A stretch of DNA of 64,000 nucleotides from an uncultured Lachnospiraceae bacterium (GTDB lineage: Bacteria > Bacillota > Clostridia > Lachnospirales > Lachnospiraceae), in contig CAKRFY010000004.1 in NCBI GenBank assembly GCA_934320895.1, forward strand, positions 62,001 to 126,000. The letters are read 5' to 3'. The notes under the pieces are model-generated. The model did no database searches. It was not told where the DNA came from and worked only from the letters and a program-made list of their open reading frames with translations. Position 1 is the stretch's first letter. The number at the start of each line of letters is the position of its first letter. Made by a program: the position numbers and the translations under genes. This document shows positions 45,472 to 54,015 of the stretch, one piece after another.

Positions 45472-45499
45472 TGCGCATAAAACTGCGCAAGAACGGAGT
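45472..45499 (+). promoter_or_regulatory. Leader hairpin plus ribosome-binding site, copy 1
   Basis: TGCGC(45472-45476) pairs with GCGCA(45485-45489) around an 8-nt loop ATAAAACT, followed at once by AGAACGGAG and 6 nt later by the ATG of the FliK-like gene. The same architecture, with a changed but still paired stem, precedes the AraC-type gene at 61845. Confidence 0.6.
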
Positions 45500-45505
45500 T
45501 ATAGT

Positions 45506-47740
45506 ATGGACAATAATACAAGCAGAATAAATTCATTAAATACAAACAGCATGAGTAACCAGACAGCAAACGGCAGGACACAGTCAAGGACAACAACATC
45601 ACGAAACGGGAATGTAAACGCTCAGACTTCTTCTGGGTCTATATCACGCACTCCCGGCGGCAGCAATGACTATGGCGTTGCCAGAAACGCTACTCAGTTA
45701 AGAGCAGGCGATATCGTAAAGGGTGAGATTTCCGACCTCAGAGGAAATGAGATAACTGTTACTCTTGACAACAACACAATTTTAAAAGGATATATAGAAA
45801 ACAGCTCCAGACTTTCTATAGGGCAGACCGCTGCTTTCTCCTTAAGCAGTCCAAATCCGGGACAGATCTTACTCTCACCGGTAAAAAACAGTTATTCTGA
45901 TACAGAGCTTAATCTCATAAACAAAGCACTTGATGAAGCGGGACTGCCAAACACAGAACATAATCAGGCTACAGTTAAGGCACTTATGGATAATCTTCTT
46001 CCTATAAATAAAGAGTCTATCCAGTCACTTATGCAGCAAGCCTATGACTGTAAAACAGAAGATTTTGCCACTCTTGCAATTATGAAAAGACTGATGATGG
46101 ACATAAATGAAGATACGGTATCACAATTTTCAAGCTACAGACACGGAACGTATCACCTTATCGATAGACTTTCATCACTCTCATCAGAGATACCAGATCT
46201 TCTTGGTTCTCTTTCCCAGAATGCCGCACCACATTCAGTAGCAGCATTTGGCGAAAAACTTATAAATATATTATTTCATGCCTTTGAAGACGGAAATAAT
46301 ATCACACAGACTCCGACAATATCATTTCTTACAGATGCACAGCACAAAGAACTTTTAGATATACTTTCAAATACTGCAATGACAGAAGATACTTTGGAGC
46401 AGCTTGAAAATGGTACACTCTCACTTCATGATGCACTTACAATGCTAAGAGACTCTGCCGGAAGTAAAACCCTTGTCTTTGGCGATAGCGTAAATGCCAC
46501 CAATGAACTTTTCCAGCAGACGCTTTTAAACATTGATAGTACGCTTGAATCAGCAACCGATATTTCAGAACTAAAAAACTCTGATCTTTTTAAGAACATT
46601 CCTACTCTTAATGAGATTACCGAAACTGACGAAGCTTCCGAAAATCCTGAGATTGCTGACACAGATACTCCTGAAAATAAAAATGCACAAGAAGAAATCG
46701 AAGATGCAGCCACGGAAACTACAAATGACACTGTTTCTGAAAACAAAATGGGACTTGCTGCCAAATTTTTCCATAATATTACTGAGACAGCCAAAAATTC
46801 CATAAACAACATGTTGCAGCAAGCATCACAAAACGTAAAAGATCAGGACCAATCTGGCTCAGGTACAGTTATTGACACACTCTGTGAAAAATTTCAGACA
46901 CTGGGCAAAGAGAATGACTATCTTAGTACATTTCTTGATAAAAATGCCAGAACCGAACTTTTAAACACTTTATCAAAATTGCCCATAAGCAGATCTCTTA
47001 TCGTAAAGATTGCTTCCGGAGATGCAACTGCAAAAGAAGTTCTCACAGTTATCAAAAATGTCATTCCTCTGTCAGACCCAGAACTTATAAGTGAACTTTT
47101 TAAGTCCCAGTCTTTTGAAGCACTGTTTTCAAAAGTACTCCAGAGTGGCTGGACTTTATCACCTCAAAAATTAAAAGATGGTGAAAACATAAACTCCTTC
47201 TATAATAAAATGCAGGAACAGCTAAAAGATTTTGAAACACTTATAAGTACAAATCTTTCAGGTCAGGACTCAGACAATCTTGGACAAAATGCAAGAGATA
47301 CCCAGAGCAACATTGAATTTATGAAAACTTTAAGTGAAACTTTTTCATATTTTCAAATGCCGTTAAAACTTCAGAACCAAGACGCACATGTAGATCTTTA
47401 TGTATATACAAAAAAAGGAAAACTAAGACAGGATCCAAATAATATACATGTACTTCTCCATCTCGACATGGAACATTTAGGTGCTCTCGATGTTTACCTT
47501 GACAAAAATCACAATGAGATAAACACTAAATTCATCTCTGATAATGACAAGTCGATAGACCTTCTTGCAACAAATGCTGATATGTTAAAAGATGCACTCA
47601 ACTCCCAGGGATATGCATGCCATGTAAAAATAGAAAAAGCTGATGCAAGCACCAGCACGATAGATGAATTTATAAATGCCAAGATAAATACACAACAGAC
47701 AACTGACATGAAGCGTTTTTCTTTTGATATAAGAGCCTGA
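45506..47740 (+). CDS. Large FliK-like hook-length control protein, second copy type
   Basis: This 744-residue protein has a Ser/Asn/Thr/Gln-rich N-terminus (1-60), then a small beta domain (LRAGDIVKGEISDLRGNEIT) and a long helical, acidic middle. The C-terminal region (about 640-715) resembles the FliK Flg_hook fold: LKLQNQDAHVDLYVYTKKGK, then VLLHLDMEHLGALDVYLD. It has no signal peptide or membrane segment. It stands alone on the plus strand, 20 kb from the flagellar operon that already holds fliK. A flagellar role is likely but unproven; it may belong to a Lachnospiraceae-specific family. Confidence 0.7.
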   Translation: MDNNTSRINSLNTNSMSNQTANGRTQSRTTTSRNGNVNAQTSSGSISRTPGGSNDYGVARNATQLRAGDIVKGEISDLRGNEITVTLDNNTILKGYIENSSRLSIGQTAAFSLSSPNPGQILLSPVKNSYSDTELNLINKALDEAGLPNTEHNQATVKALMDNLLPINKESIQSLMQQAYDCKTEDFATLAIMKRLMMDINEDTVSQFSSYRHGTYHLIDRLSSLSSEIPDLLGSLSQNAAPHSVAAFGEKLINILFHAFEDGNNITQTPTISFLTDAQHKELLDILSNTAMTEDTLEQLENGTLSLHDALTMLRDSAGSKTLVFGDSVNATNELFQQTLLNIDSTLESATDISELKNSDLFKNIPTLNEITETDEASENPEIADTDTPENKNAQEEIEDAATETTNDTVSENKMGLAAKFFHNITETAKNSINNMLQQASQNVKDQDQSGSGTVIDTLCEKFQTLGKENDYLSTFLDKNARTELLNTLSKLPISRSLIVKIASGDATAKEVLTVIKNVIPLSDPELISELFKSQSFEALFSKVLQSGWTLSPQKLKDGENINSFYNKMQEQLKDFETLISTNLSGQDSDNLGQNARDTQSNIEFMKTLSETFSYFQMPLKLQNQDAHVDLYVYTKKGKLRQDPNNIHVLLHLDMEHLGALDVYLDKNHNEINTKFISDNDKSIDLLATNADMLKDALNSQGYACHVKIEKADASTSTIDEFINAKINTQQTTDMKRFSFDIRA

Positions 47741-47762
47741 AAAAACTTGTCCTAATAAAATA

Positions 47763-47858
47763 GGGCTGTCGCACGAAGCAATATTCATACAATATGCAGA
47801 TAATAAATATGTTATTAACATCTACATATTGTATAGATCATGCTTAATGCGACAGCTC
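47763..47858. repeat. Palindromic intergenic repeat, copy A (96 bp)
   Basis: The ends GGGCTGTCGCA and TGCGACAGCTC are inverted repeats, and the inner part (ATACAATATG...CATATTGTAT) continues the pairing, so nearly the whole element folds into one stem-loop. It lies between two convergent genes (FliK-like and PilZ). A homologous copy, similar also in its loop, lies at 62763-62856. Confidence 0.8.
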
Positions 47859-47898
47859 CATTTGTTAATGTTTATTTTTTGTATGTTATTGCAAAAAA

Positions 47899-48279
47899 TT
47901 ATTCGTCACTTTCTTCATCAAAATGATTTTGCAGATATTCCTTCTCTATGTCATCAAAAATATAATCAAATATCGACGGCATACCCACAAACTCACACCC
48001 ATAAAATGTTGTTCCATCATCATTCTGTTTTCTTCTTACGATTTGGACTACACAATTCAGAATGTCATTTTTGCTCTCAAATTCAAGTCTTGAATTAAAA
48101 TAAAATCCTATTGGCAAAACACTTTTTGTAATAAAACCGATGCCATTTTTTGAAATATCTGTTATCTCAACAGGTGCATTTATGTTTTTTACATGAACAT
48201 TATCCTGTTTAAATAATGATGATACCTCAAGATGCATGGTAATCGGAATTCTCTTGCTTCTTCTTTTTTCAGCACCCAT
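47899..48279 (-). CDS. PilZ-domain protein (c-di-GMP receptor type)
   Basis: PilZ domains bind cyclic di-GMP and commonly control motility or adhesion. This 126-residue stand-alone domain shows the binding motifs EKRRSKRIP near residue 4 and ITDISKNGIGF (D-x-S-x-x-G) near residue 39. A beta-barrel pattern follows, and the C-terminus is acidic. It starts 26 bp after gatB, so it may be the last gene of the gatCAB transcript. The link to the flagellar genes of this region is inference. Confidence 0.88.
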   Translation of the reverse strand: MGAEKRRSKRIPITMHLEVSSLFKQDNVHVKNINAPVEITDISKNGIGFITKSVLPIGFYFNSRLEFESKNDILNCVVQIVRRKQNDDGTTFYGCEFVGMPSIFDYIFDDIEKEYLQNHFDEESDE

Positions 48280-48305
48280 ACCCTTACCTCCGTTTATATT
48301 CTCAT

Positions 48306-49742
48306 CTACTTATCAAGTATCTCCTTCAGTATCTGATTTATCATTCCCGGATCAGCCTTTCCCTGTGTAGCTTTCATAGTCTGGCCTACAAGAAAACCTA
48401 TTGCCTTTTTCTTTCCACTGTGATAATCCTCCACTGACTGTGGATTATTAGCAACTATCTTTTCAATAGTCTCCTTTAAAGCACCATCATCAGTATCATT
48501 CTTAAGTCCATTCTCCTCAACATATTTTTCAGGATCGATATCTTCATTAAATATCTTTTCAAAAACTTCTTTTGCAACCGAGCTGTTTATAACCCTGTTT
48601 TCTGCAAGATCTATAAGTTTTGCAAGATTTTCAGGAGAGAACTTAAGCTGTTCAGGTTCCATCTCATTTTCTTTCATAAGACGCATTGTCTCAACCATAA
48701 GCCAGTTAGAAACCTTTTTAGGATTATTGCATATTGCTGTCGTAGCCTCAAAAAGGTCTGCAAGATGTTTATTTCCGGTAAGAATATCTGCATCATATTC
48801 AGGAAGTTTATACTCGCTAACATATCTTGCAAACTTTTCATCTCTGAACTCTGGCTGATTTTTCTTTATCTCATCAAGCCATTCATCACTTATGATTATA
48901 GGTACAAGGTCAGGTTCAGGGAAATATCTGTAATCTTGTGCATCCTCTTTTGAACGCATCGCATAAGAGTACTCTTTTGTATCATCCCATCTTCTTGTCT
49001 CCTGAACAACCTTTTCTCCGGCTTCGATAAGGTCTATCTGACGCTCTCTTTCACCTTCTATCGCTCTTGCGATAGCCTTGAACGAATTAAGGTTCTTCAT
49101 CTCTGTTCTTGTACCAAACTCCGTTGCTCCAACTTCTCTTACTGAAAGGTTTACATCGGCACGCATTGAGCCTTCCTGTAATTTGCAGTCAGATGCACCA
49201 AGGTACTGCACGATAAGTCTGAGTTTTTCAAGATATGCGATAACTTCCTCCGCTGATCTCATATCAGGCTCAGATACGATCTCGATAAGTGGTACACCTG
49301 AACGGTTAAAATCTACAAGTGAGCTCTCGCCCCACTCATCATGCACAAGTTTTCCTGCATCCTCCTCCATATGGATCTCATGTATCCCGATACTTTTCTT
49401 AACTCCGCTCTCGGTTTCTATATAAATATGTCCGTTTCTGCATATAGGCTGATACAACTGTGAGATCTGATAGTTCTGAGGATTATCTGGATAAAAATAA
49501 TTCTTTCTGTCAAATTTACAATTCTGTGTAATAGTACAATTTGTAGCAATACCTACTGCTGCTGCATATTCAACAACCTGTTTATTAAGCACCGGAAGTG
49601 ACCCCGGCATACCTGTACATACAGGACATGTATGTGAGTTTGGCTTTCCACCAAACTCTGTAGAACATCCGCAAAAAATCTTTGTCTTTGTGGCAAGTTC
49701 TACATGTACTTCCAATCCGATGACTGTTTCATACTGTTTCAT
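48306..49742 (-). CDS. gatB: Aspartyl/glutamyl-tRNA amidotransferase subunit B
   Basis: GatB recognises misacylated tRNA and activates Glu-tRNA(Gln) or Asp-tRNA(Asn) for amidation. The 478-residue protein starts YETVIGLEVHVELATKTKIF, has the zinc cysteines CGCS and CPVC, and the GVPLIEIVSEPDMRS motif. The C-terminal YqeY-like tail domain ends in KADPGMINQILKEILDK. It follows gatA. Confidence 0.97.
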   Translation of the reverse strand: MKQYETVIGLEVHVELATKTKIFCGCSTEFGGKPNSHTCPVCTGMPGSLPVLNKQVVEYAAAVGIATNCTITQNCKFDRKNYFYPDNPQNYQISQLYQPICRNGHIYIETESGVKKSIGIHEIHMEEDAGKLVHDEWGESSLVDFNRSGVPLIEIVSEPDMRSAEEVIAYLEKLRLIVQYLGASDCKLQEGSMRADVNLSVREVGATEFGTRTEMKNLNSFKAIARAIEGERERQIDLIEAGEKVVQETRRWDDTKEYSYAMRSKEDAQDYRYFPEPDLVPIIISDEWLDEIKKNQPEFRDEKFARYVSEYKLPEYDADILTGNKHLADLFEATTAICNNPKKVSNWLMVETMRLMKENEMEPEQLKFSPENLAKLIDLAENRVINSSVAKEVFEKIFNEDIDPEKYVEENGLKNDTDDGALKETIEKIVANNPQSVEDYHSGKKKAIGFLVGQTMKATQGKADPGMINQILKEILDK

Positions 49743-49802
49743 ACTTTACCTCTTTTCCATTATTCTAATCAGCAACACTTTTGCATATAAATTTTCATGT
49801 TG

Positions 49803-51260
49803 TTACGCCAGCGGACTATGTTTAAATTCTCTTGTCTGTTCAAAACTATATGCTGCACGTATAATATTCTTTTCCTTAAAGCAGTCCCCAATAAGCTGTA
49901 AGCCGATTGGCAGGCCCTTTGAATCCATTCCACATGGAACAGTTATACCAGGCAGTCCTGCAAGATTTACTGAGATAGTATATATATCTCCAAGGTACAT
50001 CTTAAGAGGATCACTTAAACTTTCACCAAGCTTAGGTGCCGTCGTAGGTGCAGCCGGTCCTAAAATAACATCATATTTTGCAAAAGCCTCATCAAATGCT
50101 TTCTTTATAAGTGCTTTTGTCCTGAGTGCTTTAAGATAATATGCATCATAGTATCCTGAGCTTAAAACAAAAGAGCCAAGCATGATTCTTCTCTTTACCT
50201 CTGCTCCAAAACCTTCTGAACGTGATTTTTTATACATATTGTGAAGTCCGTCATACTCCTTAGTACGATATCCATATTTTACACCATCAAATCTTGCAAG
50301 ATTTGAACTAGCTTCAGCACAGGCGATAACATAATATGCAGGTATTGCATACTCAACAAGGCTTAAATCAAATTCTTCAACTATCGCACCCTTTTGTTCA
50401 AGAACTTTCGCAGCATTTAAAACCGCCTCTTTTACTTCACTGTCAAGACCTTCACCGAAATAATCTCTAGGAATACCTATCTTCATTCCCTTTACATCAT
50501 CAACGAGTGCAGATGTAAAATCAAGGTCATCCCTCTTAACGGAAGTTGAATCTTTCTCATCATGTGAAGCTATTATCTCAAGGATTGTAGCACAGTCAGT
50601 GACATCTTTTGCGACAGGTCCTATCTGATCGAGTGATGAACCATAAGCAATAAGTCCATAACGCGATACCGTTCCGTAAGTCGGCTTTATACCTGTAACA
50701 CCGCAGAATGAACTTGGCTGTCTTATAGATCCACCTGTATCAGAACCGAGTGCATAGAAACATTCCTCTGCTGCAACTGCCGCACATGAACCACCTGACG
50801 ATCCCCCTGGAACATGCTCTGTATTCCATGGATTTTTTGTCTCACCGTATGCAGATGTCTCCGTTGTACTTCCCATCGCAAACTCGTCCATATTAGTTTT
50901 TCCAAGTATGACAGCCCCAGCTTTTTCAAGATTTAAAACTGCCTCAGATGTAAATGTAGGGACAAAATTTCCAAGAATTTTGGAACTACATGTAGTAAGC
51001 ATTCCCTGTGTACACATATTGTCTTTTATCGCAACAGGTACACCAGCCAGTGGTCCATCAAGTTTTCCTTCATCTATAAGTTTCTGAACTTCCTCTGCTC
51101 TCTTTAATGCACCCTCTCTGTCAACAGTCACAAAGCTGTTTACTTTGTCTTCTTTTGCATCAATGGCATCAAGAGCAGCCTTTGTAGCTTCCACTACGGT
51201 AACTTCTTTATTTTTAATCTTTTTTCCCAGCTCAACAGCTGTAAGATTCATCAAAGACAT
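49803..51260 (-). CDS. gatA: Glutamyl-tRNA amidotransferase subunit A
   Basis: GatA is the amidase that supplies ammonia from glutamine. The 485-residue protein has the Ser-cisSer-Lys triad in VAIKDNMCTQG (Lys) and PGGSSGGSCAAVAA plus GSDTGGSIRQPSSFCG (serines). The ATG at 51260 (MSLMNLTAVE) follows GGAGG by 6 nt and is preferred over 51266. It lies 16 bp after gatC. Confidence 0.97.
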   Translation of the reverse strand: MSLMNLTAVELGKKIKNKEVTVVEATKAALDAIDAKEDKVNSFVTVDREGALKRAEEVQKLIDEGKLDGPLAGVPVAIKDNMCTQGMLTTCSSKILGNFVPTFTSEAVLNLEKAGAVILGKTNMDEFAMGSTTETSAYGETKNPWNTEHVPGGSSGGSCAAVAAEECFYALGSDTGGSIRQPSSFCGVTGIKPTYGTVSRYGLIAYGSSLDQIGPVAKDVTDCATILEIIASHDEKDSTSVKRDDLDFTSALVDDVKGMKIGIPRDYFGEGLDSEVKEAVLNAAKVLEQKGAIVEEFDLSLVEYAIPAYYVIACAEASSNLARFDGVKYGYRTKEYDGLHNMYKKSRSEGFGAEVKRRIMLGSFVLSSGYYDAYYLKALRTKALIKKAFDEAFAKYDVILGPAAPTTAPKLGESLSDPLKMYLGDIYTISVNLAGLPGITVPCGMDSKGLPIGLQLIGDCFKEKNIIRAAYSFEQTREFKHSPLA

Positions 51261-51276
51261 AACCAACCTCCATTCT

Positions 51277-51573
51277 TTATCCTACAATAGTTTTTGGCAC
51301 TACAAAACTGTCATCTTTCTGCTCCGGCGCATTTGCAAGAGTCTGCTTCGTACCATCACCATTTGTAACCACATCTTCCCTGAATACATTATTGACAGGA
51401 AATACATGAGACATAGGTTCAACACTTGATGTATCAAGTTCATTTAATTTATCTATATAATCAAGCATTTCTTCCATATCTTTTTTAGCCTTTTCTTTTT
51501 CTTCATCACTAAGTTCAAGCTTTGCGAGAATTCCAACATAATCTATTGTTTCATCAGAAATAATATTTGCCAT
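51277..51573 (-). CDS. gatC: Glutamyl-tRNA amidotransferase subunit C
   Basis: GatC stabilises GatA. The 98-residue protein has the family helix [20 protein letters not shown] and the [20 protein letters not shown] segment, then the extended tail that wraps GatA (REDVVTNG). The ATG at 51573 follows GAGG by 6 nt. It is the first gene of the gatCAB operon. Confidence 0.96.
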   Translation of the reverse strand: MANIISDETIDYVGILAKLELSDEEKEKAKKDMEEMLDYIDKLNELDTSSVEPMSHVFPVNNVFREDVVTNGDGTKQTLANAPEQKDDSFVVPKTIVG

Positions 51574-51617
51574 ATCCAACCTCACTTTGTATTAGCCAAA
51601 ATAATCTTAAACCATAA

Positions 51618-51643
51618 GAGACTCACTCATTGGGGTGAGCCTC
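51618..51643 (-). terminator. Hairpin between the DUF1002 gene and gatC
   Basis: A 9-bp stem (GAGACTCAC/GTGAGCCTC, one mismatch) lies 41 bp after the DUF1002 stop. The T-run on the minus strand is poor (CTTATGGTTT), so it is a weak terminator at best, or a leader structure for gatC. Confidence 0.45.
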
Positions 51644-51683
51644 AAGTTTCATAATTTATATTTTATTATGCGTTATATTGATC

Positions 51684-52616
51684 CTATCCAAACAAACCTG
51701 TGAAAAAGTTTGCTATCGCTGTAAATATATTGCCAAAGAAATCTCCTATCTTTTCACCAAGTCCCTTTGTATCCACATTTGCAAGATCAATACCTTTTTC
51801 TTTTAATTTGTTATATATATCAGATGCCTGTTTTGCAATCTTGTCAGGATCGATATCTTCCTTAGATACTTTCATCATCATATTTGTAAGCTTTTGGACA
51901 TCATCATCTGAAAGATTATCAAGACCAAGTTCACTGGCTGCCTGTTCTATGGCATCCCTTATGTCTGTCTCAGATGAAAGCTGATCTTCAAACACCGCTT
52001 TTTTAGCTGCTGCCACAAGCTCAGTAACCTTTTGTTTATCGCCTACATTCTTTGCAACTTCTGCTGTAGTAACAAGCTCATCCGTCGCTGTATCCATAGT
52101 TTTTTCAGATATTTCTTCCCCTGTCATCACAGAATAGGCTTTCATCGCACCTACAAGTGCTGATGTACCCGATATATCAAAGGGGCCAACAACCGTCACA
52201 TTTGCATCTGAAAGACCTGCCGTTACAAGCGCATTACAATACATACCTGCTGTACAGTATGTAATATGCTTTGTCGAAACATTTACACCACTGTTGTCAT
52301 CCGCCTTTACAACCATAACAGATGATAATGCCCTTGTACCTATAACAGAATCCGACATATAATCTCCAAGATAATCGTGTTCATCCTTATTTGTTATCTC
52401 AATCGTCTTATAGTCTGACAGATTATCTTTAGTAATGCCAAATCCGTCAAGTACAGCCGCTTTCTCTTTTGCATTAAGGTCTGCCCCAAATGCAATATAT
52501 TTTGATGTTCCCGTAACGGCATCTGCTGATACCACATTTTTTTGTACTGCTACCGAAGTTATAATAATTCCGGCAGTAAGTACGATACCCATCGCTCTAA
52601 CTATACACTTTTTCAA
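51684..52616 (-). CDS. DUF1002 (YpuA-like) secreted protein
   Basis: This 310-residue protein has a signal peptide ending near VVSADAV. The DUF1002 core includes YIAFGADLNAKEKAAVLDGF, ALSSVMVVKADDNSGVNVST and VVGPFDISGTSALVGAMKAY. The C-terminus ends in a hydrophobic amphipathic segment rich in Phe and Gly. The start codon is TTG at 52616, 7 nt after GAGG. The function of the family is unknown; export outside the membrane is likely. Confidence 0.85.
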   Translation of the reverse strand: MKKCIVRAMGIVLTAGIIITSVAVQKNVVSADAVTGTSKYIAFGADLNAKEKAAVLDGFGITKDNLSDYKTIEITNKDEHDYLGDYMSDSVIGTRALSSVMVVKADDNSGVNVSTKHITYCTAGMYCNALVTAGLSDANVTVVGPFDISGTSALVGAMKAYSVMTGEEISEKTMDTATDELVTTAEVAKNVGDKQKVTELVAAAKKAVFEDQLSSETDIRDAIEQAASELGLDNLSDDDVQKLTNMMMKVSKEDIDPDKIAKQASDIYNKLKEKGIDLANVDTKGLGEKIGDFFGNIFTAIANFFTGLFG

Positions 52617-52675
52617 TTTAATTCCTCATTTCTAAATCTAAGAATGTTTAACGCAATATGCATTGCATTCTATAT

Positions 52676-52710
52676 AAAAAACAGATCAAGCCTTACACTT
52701 CATCAGGCTT
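52676..52710 (-). terminator. Terminator overlapping the end of dapL
   Basis: AAGCCT at the last codons of dapL pairs with AGGCTT, and six T follow after a 6-nt gap on the minus strand. The short stem makes this a moderate candidate. Confidence 0.5.
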
Positions 52711-53923
52711 TGCCTGCCTTGATGCGTTCCATAGCCTTCTTTGTATTCTCAAGACTTCCGAATGCTGTCAGTCTGAAATAACCCTCACCACTTGGGCCAA
52801 ATCCTGAACCAGGTGTTCCGACAATATTAAGATTTTCAAGGAGGTAATCAAAGAACTCCCATGAAGTCATCTTGTCAGGTGTCTTAAGCCAGATATATGG
52901 TGCATCAACACCACCGTAAACTTCATAGCCTGCACCTGTAAGACCTTCTCTTATTATCTTTGCATTGTTCATATAATATGCGATCTGCTCTTTAGTCTCT
53001 TTCTTTCCTTCTTCAGTGTACACTGCTGCACCTGCTGCCTGGATGATATAAGGAGCACCATTAAACTTAGTTCCGTGACGGCGTGCCCAAAGGCTGTGAA
53101 GCATAACATCACCACACTTAAGCTCCTTAGGGATTACTGTAAATCCAAGTCTTGTACCTGTAAATCCAGCGTTCTTTGAAAAACTTCTAAGCTCGATAGC
53201 ACATCCCTTTGCACCCTCACATTCATAGATAGAATGAGGTACATTCTCTGAAGAAATGTATGCTTCATAAGCTGCATCATAGATGATAACTGCACCAATC
53301 TTTAATGCATAGTCAACCCATACCTGAAGCTGATCTTTTGTGATAGTTGTTCCCGTAGGATTGTTAGGGAAGCACAGATAGATTATATCAGGCTCCTCCT
53401 TAGGAAGTTCAGGAACAAAATTATTTTCCTTTGTGCATGGCATATAGATAACATCTGACCACTTCTCTGTCTTAGGATCATACTCACCTGTACGGCCTGC
53501 CATAGCGTTTGTATCTACATATACAGGATAAACTGGATCACATACTGCAATCTTGTTGTCAACCGAAAAGATATCTCCGATATTTCCTGAATCACTCTTT
53601 GCACCATCACTTACAAAAATCTCATCTGCTGCGATGTCGCATCCTCTCGCCTTATAATCATTCTCTACGATAGTTGTACGAAGGAACTCATATCCAAGGT
53701 CAGGAGCATATCCTTTAAATGTCTCCTTTACTGCCATCTCGTCAACCGCACTGTGAAGTCTTTTTATAACAGCAGGTGCAAGTGGTAAAGTTACATCTCC
53801 GATACCAAGTTTTATAACTTCTTTATCAGGATTCGCTGCCGTATATGCTGCTACTTTCTTTCCAATGGTAGAAAAAAGATAACTACCAGGTAATTTTAAA
53901 TAATTGTCATTGATTTTAAACAT
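52703..53923 (-). CDS. dapL: LL-diaminopimelate aminotransferase
   Basis: DapL converts tetrahydrodipicolinate directly to LL-diaminopimelate for lysine and peptidoglycan. This class I/II PLP aminotransferase has 406 residues. The cofactor lysine lies in [15 protein letters not shown]. Other signatures are [32 protein letters not shown] and [14 protein letters not shown]. It is monocistronic, with its own promoter. Confidence 0.97.
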   Translation of the reverse strand: MFKINDNYLKLPGSYLFSTIGKKVAAYTAANPDKEVIKLGIGDVTLPLAPAVIKRLHSAVDEMAVKETFKGYAPDLGYEFLRTTIVENDYKARGCDIAADEIFVSDGAKSDSGNIGDIFSVDNKIAVCDPVYPVYVDTNAMAGRTGEYDPKTEKWSDVIYMPCTKENNFVPELPKEEPDIIYLCFPNNPTGTTITKDQLQVWVDYALKIGAVIIYDAAYEAYISSENVPHSIYECEGAKGCAIELRSFSKNAGFTGTRLGFTVIPKELKCGDVMLHSLWARRHGTKFNGAPYIIQAAGAAVYTEEGKKETKEQIAYYMNNAKIIREGLTGAGYEVYGGVDAPYIWLKTPDKMTSWEFFDYLLENLNIVGTPGSGFGPSGEGYFRLTAFGSLENTKKAMERIKAGKA

Positions 53924-53962
53924 TATAACATAACCCGCCTTTCAGTATTTTTTCAATTACAC

Positions 53963-53991
53963 ATTTTACACGAAAGCGGTTGTTATTGCAA
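53963..53991 (-). promoter_or_regulatory. Candidate sigma-A promoter for dapL
   Basis: TTGCAA (53986-53991) and TAAAAT (53963-53968) are separated by 17 bp on the minus strand, about 40 bp before the dapL start. Confidence 0.6.
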
Positions 53992-54015
53992 GATGTGTAT
54001 TTTATTGCAGCTTAC

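Noticed and set aside
47829..48098. Open frame of 89 codons on the plus strand
   Set aside because: It overlaps the palindromic repeat and the PilZ gene in antisense and has no ribosome-binding site.
53924..54015. Lysine riboswitch or T-box ahead of dapL
   Set aside because: The gap is only about 90 bp and is filled by a vegetative promoter; it is too short for either element.
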